A stretch of 42,702 bases of DNA from a virus. Shown here in pieces: positions 28,526 through 38,200 of the stretch. The position numbers and the translations under genes are program-made. Numbering within the stretch: position 1 is the first letter of the stretch; every line of letters begins with the position of its first letter. Under the pieces are notes generated by a model. It worked only from the letters and a program-made list of their open reading frames with translations, did no database searches and was not told the origin of the DNA. The stretch covers positions 1 through 42,702 of the IMG/VR virus record IMGVR_UViG_3300015158_000019. The stretch is one strand, 5' to 3'.

Positions 28526-28689
28526 TCGATCTTTATTCACCCGCGCTATGCGAGCTCATTTACCGCGCGCATCAGCGCGAGCTTTTGCGGGAAAAGCTGA
28601 TCGACATTTCGATTGTCAACGCCGGCATGGCGGGCGGCGATCACGCGCGGGAAGTGTCCCGCGAAATTCAGGACCTTCTTGGGAGCTGA
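28399..28689 (+). CDS. T extension of the tail chaperone (-1 frame)
   Basis: Ninety-six codons in the -1 frame after the A9 run, without its own start codon, ending TGA at 28687-28689, three bases before the tape measure ATG. Protein sequence is coding-like: SFTLADLIIAVASIRAIPER, VIDLYSPALCELIYRAHQRE, LLREKLIDISIVNAG, EVSREIQDLLGS. The fusion made by shifting would have 246 residues. By family behaviour the G part oligomerises and T contacts the tape measure. Confidence 0.75.
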   Translation: MRRADEADGDGFEGTAGSDESFTLADLIIAVASIRAIPERDVIDLYSPALCELIYRAHQRELLREKLIDISIVNAGMAGGDHAREVSREIQDLLGS

Positions 28690-28692
28690 GTC

Positions 28693-31600
28693 ATGGCCAC
28701 TAGTGCCGAGCGCGAACTGAAGATCCTGTTGTCGCTCGTGGCGGGCGACTTGTCCGGCGCGCAGAAAGTCCGCGCGGAGATGGCGGCGATCGAGGCGGAC
28801 CAGGCTCGATTAGTCAAGCAGCTGCAGGAGCAAAGCGATGTCTCGCCCGCGGTCGGCCGGCGCATCGATGCGCTGAAGCAGGAGATTTCTCAGCAGGCGG
28901 TGATCAATGCGCAGATGGAGCGGCGCGTGATTGTGGAGACCGAGATCGAAGCCGCGGAGGCGCGCATTGCCGGCAACCCCGCTCTCGCGGTCCGGCTCGA
29001 GCGCGAAGCCGCCATCCGAGCGCGCGCTCTTGGCATCCAGCGCGCGCTGAACGTCTCCGTGGAGGAATCGATTGTCCTGGCTGAGAAACTAGTGCTCGCT
29101 CAGGAAGCCGGCGTCGCACCGACTGCGATGGCCGGAGTGAACCTGGCTAAGGCGAAGACCGAAGCGATGGTCCTGACCCGCGAGCTCGCGGCCGGGAACG
29201 TGCGCGCGAGCACACTCAGCTCGCTCTTGGGTTCGATGGGGACAGCGTTCACGATCTCCGGCCTGGCCGCTTACGAGATCTATCATCTGCTTTCTTCCTC
29301 CGCCGACGAATCGCTCCGGCTCTCGAATGAAGCCCGGAAAAACACCGAAGAGCTGGTCAAGCAATTGACGCACTGGAACGAGCTGGCCCAGGCCGCGAGC
29401 GACTTCGGCGATGTGATAAAATTCGGCGAGCAACTCCAGCCGGCGCTCGACGCGGCGGCGGCCAAACTCGAGGAATTCCGGAACAAGGAGTTGAGCGCTT
29501 TCAAACTACTCTGGGATGCGATTGGCAGCATCGGGCAACTCACTCCAGGGAATGACCCGAATTCTTTCGCGGCGGAACGTGACAAAGACACCGCGCGCCA
29601 GGAGAGCGCATTGCAAAACCTGATCCGCAACGCGGTCGCCCTAAAAGGAACAGCACAGCAAGCGGCCGATGCCTGGCAATCTCTCAAACTCGAACCGCTT
29701 GATGTCGCGATCGAAAAACAGAACGCCCTGGTGGAAAAAGCGCGGGAGAAATACGCCGCGCTCAAAACCGAATTGCGCGACCTCGCCGTGGGAAACCTCG
29801 ACGAAGAGAAAACGCAGCGCGCCCTCCAGGCGCTGAAGGCATTGGATGAGGCAGGCCGCAAGCTCGAGCTGGAAACCAAACGAAGCGATGAGCTGACGAA
29901 ATCGCAATCGAAGCTGGCAGCGGAAACCGACAAAGTCAGCGCCGCCATCAATAAGATGGACTTCGGCGATTTGGACAGCGGCCATCAGCTCGAGGCGCTT
30001 TCCACAGACCTCGAAGGCATCCGTGGCAAGCTACTCGAGCTCGGAGTCGACGCCGCATCGCCTAACGATGCGCTCGAAAAATCGAAGCAGCTCACCGCCG
30101 AAACACGCGAGGAAGTCATCAAGCTCGCGGCGGCCTGGGCCCAGGTTCTCGGTTTGATCTTGAAGGTCGAGCAGTCGGAGGAAGAAGAAGCGCGAAAACG
30201 TTCGCAGCAGGAGACCAACGCCATGCTGCGCGAACAGGCCGCGTTAATCGAACGGGTGCGTCAGCAGCAGCGATTGATCGGTGCAAACACCTTCCTTTCT
30301 CCAGATGCGAAGCAGGCGCTGAGTCTCGCTTCCATGACCGCGGAAATGCTCGCGTTGAGCGCCGCGATCGAACAGACGAAAGCGAAAATGGCCGGAGGTC
30401 CACTCGATCCGGTGCTGCATGAACGTCTCCAGGCCCAACTGCAAAAAGATCAGTTCGAGTTCGACCTGCTAAAGCTGAAAATCGCGGCCATCAATAAGCC
30501 CCTCGCGGCGGAGTTGGCCGATTGGGTGAACAACTTCGGAACCTCCGCGCACCAGATCGCCGGCATCATCGAGAACTCGATTAACGCCACGCTGCAATCG
30601 ACGAACCAACTCCTGATCGATTCTGCTTTTCGCACCGGCGATTGGCGGCAAACCCTCGTCGGACTGGAGAAGCAGCTCCTGCAATTTTTCCTGACCTGGA
30701 TGGAACAACAGGCCCTCCAGCTCATCTTCGGTGAAACGGCGAAGCAGACTTCGACCGCCAGTTCCATAGCGCAGGGCGCCGCGGTAGCCGCGGCGCACGC
30801 GCCCGCGGCGGCGGCGACTTCGATTTCTTCCTATGGAACCGCCGCCGTGGTGGGCGAGGCGCTGGCGGTGGCCGCGATCATTGCGATCATGGCCGCGCTC
30901 GGCGGTGGCTTCAAGAAAGGCGGTTACACCGGCGATGGCAGCCCCGACGATTTTGCCGGACCGGCCCACAAAGGAGAGTTTTATTTCAGCGCGGAAGAGA
31001 CGCGCAACATCGGGCTCGATCGACTCTACGCAGCGCAACACTTCGGCCGCGGCGGGCGCGTTAGAAACATCAGCGGCGATGGCGAATTCAATCCGCTTCT
31101 GCCGCACTGGAGTGGCGGTCCGATCGAGCCGTCGATCCTCAATCAAACCGGCCGCGGAAATTTTGTGCCCGATGATGGCCGGCTCGATGCGTGGACGCTC
31201 GGCTCCGGCGCAACTGAAACCTATACCCCGAGGGGCGGCGGATATATTCATCCGGGCGATGACGATCCGTTCCAGACCGGCGCGCGTTCGATCCCGCGCT
31301 GGGATGTTCCGACTCGCTCCGAATTCGCGGCATGGAAGGAGAAATACGCCCCTAACGACTCTGGATCAGACTACGATTTTTATTCTGCGTGGTTAGCAGG
31401 AGCACTGCCTGATGAAAACGGACATTGGCCCGACACTTTCAAGCTACCTAATCATCCAACATTTTCGGATGAATCGCAGTACGCGAACCAATTTCCAACC
31501 CTTGCTGGACATTGGGAGGGAAACACCTTCTTTCCGCATGGGTCGTGGGCCGATATCAACCGCGGCAACATGAGTCCCGGTTCGAATCTGTTCATGGGTC

Positions 31601-32619
31601 TCGGCTGGGCGGACATCAACCGCGGCAACATCAGCGCGCCGCTCGATTCTACGCGCGGGAACGTCGCGGCTGGCTCAGTCCTTTCGGGTCCCGAAGCCAC
31701 GCTGGGCGCTTCCTGGAATTCGACGCGCGGCCAATGGGAGAGCTACAACCCAGCCACTGGGGGATGGGACAAAGTCAGCGGCTTTGGAAGCGGCACTGCC
31801 GGTTACGATCCCACTGGCGCCCTCGGGAGTCTTCTCGCGCAGCTCCCGCCAGGATCGACCGTGGTGGGCCGCGATGCGGTTACTGGTGCGCCCGTTATTC
31901 AGGACCCGAGCGGCCGCCTTTACGTGCCACCGGGCACGGGCGTTCCGCAGCGTGACACCTCCGTGCGGGACGCCGTCTCTCGCTTTTCCGGCAGCCCGGA
32001 TATGATGGATTACGGCCACGGCATGAACGATCGGGCCCGCGATCTGGGCGTAACCGAGCTGGAATGGTCGGGCCACAATCTTTTCGGGCTGCCGAACCTG
32101 CCGCGGTTTATGCCGCGCCAGGGCCAGGGCCCGGAATTTCCTAACGCGCTCGATCCGAACTTCTCGGCGAAGATGAGCGCTTATAGTGCCTGGCTGGCGG
32201 CGCAGAGCACGGCCTGGGATCTGGCGCATGCTCCGCACGGCGCCAATGGGATGCGCATCCCCGGCCCGCCATCGAAGAGCGACACGGTCCCAGCGTGGCT
32301 TTCCACGGGCGAACAGGTGATCGACGCGCACACCACGGCGATGCTCGACCGCACGTTCGGGCGCGACTGGGTGCATCAGCTGGCGAGCATGCAAATTCCG
32401 ATCGAGCGCCCTCGGTTCGCTGCAGGCGGCCGCGTCGGCGGTCAGAGTTCAGCGGGCGGAAGTGAGCGATCGGCGGGCGCCGGGAGAATGAAGCTCGTCA
32501 TCGTGAGCGATCTCAAAGCCGCGATCCGCGAAGCGCAAAGCGAGCCGGAGTATCACGCCACGATCGTCAATGCAGTAAACGGCGCGCGCCACGAGCTGGG
32601 CCTGCCGGCGACGCAATGA
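28693..32619 (+). CDS. Tape measure protein
   Basis: A 1308-residue protein, by far the longest here, after the frameshifted chaperones. Residues 1-150 and 350-600 are long coiled coils. A hydrophobic segment lies near 714-738 (VVGEALAVAAIIAIMAALGG). GGYTGDG and AGPAHKGEFYFSAEETRNIG follow, as in many tape measures. Residues 875-930 carry a separate motif, HWPDTFKLPNHPTFSDESQY, which I associate with other phage virion proteins. Residues 935-1080 are Gly/Asn-rich with repeated WADINRGN. The C-terminus has a second gate-like motif (VPAWLSTGEQVIDAHTTAML). It sets tail length and enters the host envelope during DNA delivery. Confidence 0.88.
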   Translation: MATSAERELKILLSLVAGDLSGAQKVRAEMAAIEADQARLVKQLQEQSDVSPAVGRRIDALKQEISQQAVINAQMERRVIVETEIEAAEARIAGNPALAVRLEREAAIRARALGIQRALNVSVEESIVLAEKLVLAQEAGVAPTAMAGVNLAKAKTEAMVLTRELAAGNVRASTLSSLLGSMGTAFTISGLAAYEIYHLLSSSADESLRLSNEARKNTEELVKQLTHWNELAQAASDFGDVIKFGEQLQPALDAAAAKLEEFRNKELSAFKLLWDAIGSIGQLTPGNDPNSFAAERDKDTARQESALQNLIRNAVALKGTAQQAADAWQSLKLEPLDVAIEKQNALVEKAREKYAALKTELRDLAVGNLDEEKTQRALQALKALDEAGRKLELETKRSDELTKSQSKLAAETDKVSAAINKMDFGDLDSGHQLEALSTDLEGIRGKLLELGVDAASPNDALEKSKQLTAETREEVIKLAAAWAQVLGLILKVEQSEEEEARKRSQQETNAMLREQAALIERVRQQQRLIGANTFLSPDAKQALSLASMTAEMLALSAAIEQTKAKMAGGPLDPVLHERLQAQLQKDQFEFDLLKLKIAAINKPLAAELADWVNNFGTSAHQIAGIIENSINATLQSTNQLLIDSAFRTGDWRQTLVGLEKQLLQFFLTWMEQQALQLIFGETAKQTSTASSIAQGAAVAAAHAPAAAATSISSYGTAAVVGEALAVAAIIAIMAALGGGFKKGGYTGDGSPDDFAGPAHKGEFYFSAEETRNIGLDRLYAAQHFGRGGRVRNISGDGEFNPLLPHWSGGPIEPSILNQTGRGNFVPDDGRLDAWTLGSGATETYTPRGGGYIHPGDDDPFQTGARSIPRWDVPTRSEFAAWKEKYAPNDSGSDYDFYSAWLAGALPDENGHWPDTFKLPNHPTFSDESQYANQFPTLAGHWEGNTFFPHGSWADINRGNMSPGSNLFMGLGWADINRGNISAPLDSTRGNVAAGSVLSGPEATLGASWNSTRGQWESYNPATGGWDKVSGFGSGTAGYDPTGALGSLLAQLPPGSTVVGRDAVTGAPVIQDPSGRLYVPPGTGVPQRDTSVRDAVSRFSGSPDMMDYGHGMNDRARDLGVTELEWSGHNLFGLPNLPRFMPRQGQGPEFPNALDPNFSAKMSAYSAWLAAQSTAWDLAHAPHGANGMRIPGPPSKSDTVPAWLSTGEQVIDAHTTAMLDRTFGRDWVHQLASMQIPIERPRFAAGGRVGGQSSAGGSERSAGAGRMKLVIVSDLKAAIREAQSEPEYHATIVNAVNGARHELGLPATQ

Positions 32620-34721
32620 AGTTTATTACCTACGCCGGCGCCACGATCGCGCTCATTCTGGCGCAGCCGAACCGGAAGACGCGGCCGGTGCTCACGGCCA
32701 CCATGCCGTTCACTGATGTGGCTGAAGCCCTCTCCAAGCGACAGTCGCGGCGCAATTTCGGGCGCAGTTCGCGCTACAGGCTGGAGTACACGCCTTGGTT
32801 CAAAAATGCTCAGCTCGCCAAGGAATTCCGCATCGGCCTAACGAGACTCAAAGACGAGACAGTAGCAGTGCCGCTCTGGGACGATTGGGTCAAGCTTCCG
32901 GCCGGTTGCGCGATCGCGGCGACGTCGTTGCCGAAGGCGTCCGATAATCCGGTGCGCTTCGGTTCGGAGTGGATCATTCTTTCGCCGGACTTAGTCACCT
33001 ACGAGATCGTCGTCGTGAATTCGGTCAACTCCGACACGATCGAGCTGAACGCGGGGACCACGCTGGCGTGGCCGAGTGGCACGCTGATGTATCCGCTGCT
33101 CTTTGGCCGGTTCGCGGAGCGGCCCACTCTCGAGTCGGTCACTCCGCAAAAGGTTCTGGGCGCTTTGAAGATCCAGGAGGACTCTTCGTTCGCCCGCAAA
33201 TTAAATCCGTATGCGGGCGCGATCCCGACCGTGGGCGCGGGCGTGCCGGCATTTTCGACGATGCCTCTGTGGGACATCCAACCGGCTTGGTCGCAGGTGC
33301 TCGATACGACGGAAGTCGATATCCTCTACACGCAAATCGGCTTTGGCCGGCCAGAGCAAAAATACGTTTACCAGCAGGCGAACCGGCGCGGCCTGGAGAT
33401 GGAATTTGTTTGCAAGAGCCGCGCCGCGATCGCGGCGGTCGAGCGTCTCTTCGTCGATCGGCGCGGACCAGTGAAGCCATTCATGATCCCGACCTTCCGG
33501 CAGGATCTCGAGATAACGCAGGATCTGCCGATCGCGGGCGCCACCAACCACATCACGATCGCCTCGAGCGAATACAGCAACCCGGCGCGGCCCGTGCATC
33601 CGGGCGATCCGTACGTGGCCCTGTGCGAGCCCGGCGACGGCAACGTCGATCCGCAGAAAATTACAAACGTCGCCGGGGGCACTCTCACCACGGCCGTGGC
33701 GGTTTCGCGCGCGCACTGGAAAAGCAAAACGCGGCTGAGCGAGCTCTTGCTGGTATGCCTCGCGAGCCCGCAGCTCTCGTGGGAAAACATCACGCCGACG
33801 CGCGCCCGGTGCCGTCTGAAGTTCATCGAAAGACCGGACGAATACGTCACTCCGAATCCGGACCTGCCGGAGCCGGCTTTCCTTTTCGAGTGGAGCGAAA
33901 TGATGCCGACTCCGCTGATCTCGCGCTTCACCAGCTACGAGAACTCGATTTCCTACGGCGGGCAGACCTTCACGCCGGCGCCCTTTTCGCACGGCTCCAT
34001 CAAGAGCGGGATCAAGCTCGATCGCGAGGAAGTGCCGGTGACGAGCTGGGGAGCGAACTTCGCCGCGAATCCGCTCGCCAAGTTTTTCCCTTACGCGCTC
34101 GAGGGAGAACTCTGGCTGAAGATTATCGAAGTGAATGCGGCGGCGCCGGACGATGGCACCGCGCAGAATCTTTTCTACGGCGTCGTTTCGAAGCCCGATT
34201 TTTCCGGCGTCGATTGGAAGGCGGTGGTCCGCGCCTTCGGAAACTTTTTCGAACGCAATGTCCCGCGTCTGATCCTGCGCAAAACGAGCAGCGTTCCGAT
34301 CTACTCGCCGCAGTCCGGAGTGAACAAGGCGGCCTTCCGCACCACGGGGCCGATCGCAGCCATGAACGCAGCGGATGCGAGCGTCGACGTCACGACCAGC
34401 ACCACGCCGCCCGCAAATTATTTCGGCGGTGGTGGCCTCTTCGAAACCGGCACGGGCACAAATTGGGAGGAGCGAACGATCCTCTATTCCGTCGCAATCA
34501 CGGGCGGACAGCGCTTGACCCTGAACCGCGCGCTGCGCAAAGCGGTCGTGGCCCAGGCCGCGAATCTTTATCCAGGCTGGAACGGCTCCGTCGACACGCT
34601 CGCCGCCACTTTCGGCGATGCTGCTGTTCTCAACTTGCGCGCGTTTCCGTATGTCCCGCTCAAAAATCCGAGTGCGAACATCGGCGAAGTCGCGCAAGCG
34701 AGCGGAGGGAAAAAGGGATGA
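32616..34721 (+). CDS. Distal tail protein with DUF2163/BR0599-like C-terminus
   Basis: A 701-residue protein between tape measure and NlpC/P60 genes. Residues 1-410 are beta-rich and carry patterns of distal tail proteins (LWDDWVKLPAGCA, RFGSEWIILSPDLVTYEIVV, YPLLFGRFAERPTLE). Residues 411-701 match a DUF2163/BR0599-like module (SRFTSYENSISYGGQTFTPA, LFYGVVSKPDFSGVDWKAVV, NVPRLILRK). The Cys pair usual in that module is absent here (VPIYSPQSGVNKAAF). The fusion of two tail genes into one is notable. ATGA-coupled at both ends. Confidence 0.7.
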   Translation: MKFITYAGATIALILAQPNRKTRPVLTATMPFTDVAEALSKRQSRRNFGRSSRYRLEYTPWFKNAQLAKEFRIGLTRLKDETVAVPLWDDWVKLPAGCAIAATSLPKASDNPVRFGSEWIILSPDLVTYEIVVVNSVNSDTIELNAGTTLAWPSGTLMYPLLFGRFAERPTLESVTPQKVLGALKIQEDSSFARKLNPYAGAIPTVGAGVPAFSTMPLWDIQPAWSQVLDTTEVDILYTQIGFGRPEQKYVYQQANRRGLEMEFVCKSRAAIAAVERLFVDRRGPVKPFMIPTFRQDLEITQDLPIAGATNHITIASSEYSNPARPVHPGDPYVALCEPGDGNVDPQKITNVAGGTLTTAVAVSRAHWKSKTRLSELLLVCLASPQLSWENITPTRARCRLKFIERPDEYVTPNPDLPEPAFLFEWSEMMPTPLISRFTSYENSISYGGQTFTPAPFSHGSIKSGIKLDREEVPVTSWGANFAANPLAKFFPYALEGELWLKIIEVNAAAPDDGTAQNLFYGVVSKPDFSGVDWKAVVRAFGNFFERNVPRLILRKTSSVPIYSPQSGVNKAAFRTTGPIAAMNAADASVDVTTSTTPPANYFGGGGLFETGTGTNWEERTILYSVAITGGQRLTLNRALRKAVVAQAANLYPGWNGSVDTLAATFGDAAVLNLRAFPYVPLKNPSANIGEVAQASGGKKG

Positions 34722-35248
34722 GCGATCGCTGGTTTTTCGACGATGCAGCGGCGGTGCAGCGGCTCTGCGTGGAATGCGAATCGTGGCGGAGAACGCCGTT
34801 CCGTTTCGGCAGCCGCGCAAAAGGAATCGGGGGCGGCGCTGATTGCGTTGGTTTCTGCGAAGCGGTCATGCTCGCGGCCGGCGCCGTCACGCAATTCAAT
34901 TTTCCTCGCACGCCGGCCGATAACTCGCGCCACGTTCACAACGATCGCATCCTGAATTATCTCCGCGGCAAAGTCGACGATCCGCAGAGTGCCTATCTCG
35001 CGCAGCGTTTCGTGGAGCTCTTCGTCATCGATCCGGAAGAACCCGGCGCGCCCACGCCGGTCCCATTTCTCGCGGGCGACCTCGTGCTGATGAAAACCGG
35101 CAAAGGTCTTTGGCACATGCCGGTCATGATGAGTGCCACTGCGTTCATGCAGTGCGCGTTTCCCGATGGCGTGACCGAAGGCGATATCACCGCACCGAAC
35201 TACCGCAAATATCTCGTGGCCGCCTTCCGCGCCCGCGCGCTTTTCTAA
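34718..35248 (+). CDS. NlpC/P60 tail peptidase
   Basis: A 176-residue protein with the NlpC/P60 hallmarks: catalytic Cys43 in GGGADCVGFCEAV and probable His133 in GLWHMPVMM, with the AGDLVLMKTG strand between. Such tail-tip peptidases cut peptidoglycan cross-links during DNA entry. It lies between distal tail and tip genes, as in siphoviruses and gene transfer agents. The start overlaps the previous stop as ATGA. Confidence 0.82.
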   Translation: MSDRWFFDDAAAVQRLCVECESWRRTPFRFGSRAKGIGGGADCVGFCEAVMLAAGAVTQFNFPRTPADNSRHVHNDRILNYLRGKVDDPQSAYLAQRFVELFVIDPEEPGAPTPVPFLAGDLVLMKTGKGLWHMPVMMSATAFMQCAFPDGVTEGDITAPNYRKYLVAAFRARALF

Positions 35249-35249
35249 A

Positions 35250-38200
35250 ATGTTTGGGTCCACCGCCACTCCGGTTTCGCAGAAAAAACTGGCGAACATT
35301 TCCGGCTACGACACTTCGTCGAACCAGCAGGGCGTGCCTGTGCCCTGGTTTGCGGGCGAAGCGAAGATCGCGCTCAGCTGGATCTGTCCCTTCTACAATC
35401 TGACCAGCAAAACGGTGAACTCCGGAGGGGGCAAGAAAGGCGCAGGCGCGGCTGGTGCGCAGAAAAACTGGTATGCCGATATCGCCGGGGTGGCCTGCGT
35501 TTGCCCTGATGACGCGCCCGTCGATTCCATCATCAACGTGCTGGTGAATGACCAGGTCGCGTTCACGGGACCTCTCGTGCGCAGCGGTGGCGCGCATTAC
35601 GTGGCGCTCACGCTCGACACCTATTGTCAGGAAGCCCGCTGTTACTGGGGCACGAAGGACCAACCGCGCGATACGCTCATTCTCACTCCGCGCGGCGTGC
35701 CGCCCGTGGGAGGTGGATTCAATCCGCGCAACACGGCCACTTACCCATCGTTCGATTCTGCGGGCGATCCCTGGGTGCTTTCCACCCCGCCGCCCGGCGT
35801 CTCGAACCCGAAGGCCGGTCACTACGACACGCACCCGGCGTACCGGAACTGCTGCTATTTCGTCTTCAAACAGTTCTTCCTCGGCTCCTCGCCAAACATG
35901 CCCAACGTCTCGGTGATTCTCTCGCGGGGCTGCAAGTTTTTCTCGGGCGCTCGCTTCGAATCGTCTCCCGCGGGCGGTGTTAATCCAATGGGGCCGCTTT
36001 ACGAAATTCTCACCGATACACTTTTCGGCGCGGGCTTACCCGAGGCGCAATTGAGCGCGGCGAGTTTCGAGGCCGCCGCTTCCGCACTCGACGACGACGG
36101 AATTCTGCTCTCGCCAGTCCTGCTCTCCTCCACCTCGCTGCGTGCTTTTATTGCGGAATACCTGGGATACTTCGACGGCTTTCTTCGTCGCAACGGAACG
36201 CTGCTCGAGGCGGGATATTTTTCGCACGGCGCGATCGACTCAAGCAGCCTGCTCACACTCAATTCCGACGACCTGGCCAGCGAGCCACAAATTCAGCCTG
36301 GCACGCTGGAAGACACCAAGAATTTTTTCACGGTTGAGTTCACCAATCGCGCCACTTGGTATTACCCCGACTTCGCCACGTCCGACGATCCGTCGAACTT
36401 CCATCAGGTCGGAGAACATCGCGACGATAACCCGAAGCGCCCGTTCATCATTACGGCTGCGCTCGCCCAGCGATTTATCACCGAATACGGGATGATGGCT
36501 GGAAAAATTCCCGCCAGCGGCGCCGCTGAATTTCTGCGGGAAAAAGTGAAGACGCTTTTGCCTGGAGACCGATTCAATCTCGACTCGACCAGCTTTGGCC
36601 TGGAGTTCCTGCTCCGCGTAAATAACCGCGAGTGGCCAGCGGATAAAGACGCCGTGGCGAAGCTCGCCGTCTCAGTGGAGCGCGCGGACTGGCAGCATCT
36701 CTACACGCAGCCGGCCGCGCCGAAAGATCCCGACTTCACCATCGAAGCCATTGCGATCGCCGCGCAGCGCATCGTGGAACTGCCGAGCCAGCTCAAGGAC
36801 GTGAACGCAGTGGAAGTGGCGGTCCTGGCCGAGCGGCCGAGTGCGCCGATCCTCGGGTTCCGCACCCACGTGAGCAAAGACAACGTGACCTATGATCTGG
36901 TCGCGCAGCAGACGTTTTTTGCCGTGCACGGCAAGATCAAGACGGCCGCTTACGTGGCCACCACTCCGATCGTCGATACGAGCGTGGGCATGGTGGTGGA
37001 GCTCTACGGCGTAGACCTCGAATCGATCGTGAGCCAAAGCGACCAAGAGCGCGACGATCACGCGCTTCTGGTTTGGGTTGGCAACGAGATCATGAGCGTG
37101 GGGAGCGTGACCGCGCTCGGCAGCGGGCAATACCGCGTCTATCTGAAGCGCGGCTGCTACGGAACGCAGCAGGCGGCCCACGCGATCGACTCCGACTGCT
37201 GGTTTGTTTTCCGCGATCACATCGCGCCGATCGCGAACGCAAATTTCATTCCGGGAAACACCGTCTACTTCAAGCTTCAGCCCTACACGGCGACCGAGAA
37301 TTACGACATCGCGCTCGTCACGGCCGTAGCGCACACCTTTGGCGATGGCCCGTTTGTTCTGAGCGGCCTCGAGCTTTTCGGTCAAGGCAGCGATTTCGAA
37401 TTCACCGGGCGCAATCCGCGCTTTGCGTGGCGGCTCTATTCGATCGCGGGGGCGGAGATCTCGGGAGAACAGTTGTCGTTAGGCGCGTACGACGATCAGT
37501 TCGCGCAGTTTAATCTGCGCGTACGTGATGCGATAACCGGCGACGTCGTCTGGACCGGCTCGAGTAAAGTTCCGGAACGGACTTTCGACTACGAAGAGAA
37601 TGCGAACTGCGCGGGCGGCCCACGCCGGCATTTCTATTTCGGCGTGGCCGCGCTCTCGCGCTCCGGAGCGCAGACGCCGTGGGAAGAGATCGAGGTCAAC
37701 AATCCGAATGAAAATCCACCGAGTGGCCACGTCGGCGGCGGCATCACGTCGATCGATTTCTATTTGGATACTTCGACCGCGCTCGATCACGCCGGCATTC
37801 TCCTCTGGCGTTCCCTCGATCCCGCTTTCGTCGTGACCGAGCCATTGGCGGCCGGCGTGGAGCTGGTCTTCAAAGGTCCCGACAGCTTTTTCAGCGTGCC
37901 ACAGGCTGAGGGAACCACCTGGTATTATCGCAGCGCCAGTTACGATGATTTTTGGGATGGCACGATCGCAGACCTGATCATCGGCGCGGCTGTCGCGGAA
38001 TCTACTATTGCCGTCACGCCGGTCGGTGATCCGCCGTCCATCTCGGAAGGTGGCGGCAGTTTCACGGGCACGAAAAGCGTCACGGTCTCACCGCGAATCG
38101 GGGAGCGCGTGGTTTACGCTTTCAACCGAGACACGCTTTCCACTTCGGCTGGGTGGCCCGGTGGAATTGGGAGTTACTCGAGCTTGACGATCGACAAGAG

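Larger units (their letters stand above)
274..37484. repeat. Dispersed octamer CCTAACGA/TCGTTAGG, 21 copies
   Basis: Exact copies start at 274, 2767, 5675, 5689, 6001, 8191, 14048, 22837, 25528, 26199 and 37477 (TCGTTAGG) and at 13037, 13690, 20834, 21500, 22602, 27151, 27925, 30061, 31351 and 32837 (CCTAACGA). In 15 of 21 the site extends to TCGTTAGGC. In the leftward operon all six follow the transcription direction; in the rightward half ten of fifteen do. About one copy would be expected by base composition. Several form stop codons or lie in gene junctions. Confidence 0.8.

Noticed and set aside
274-37484. GTTAGGC/GCCTAAC words resemble integron attC core sites
   Set aside because: attC needs paired R and L boxes forming one folded site, plus cassettes and an integrase. 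The copies here are single, scattered and often inside essential genes.
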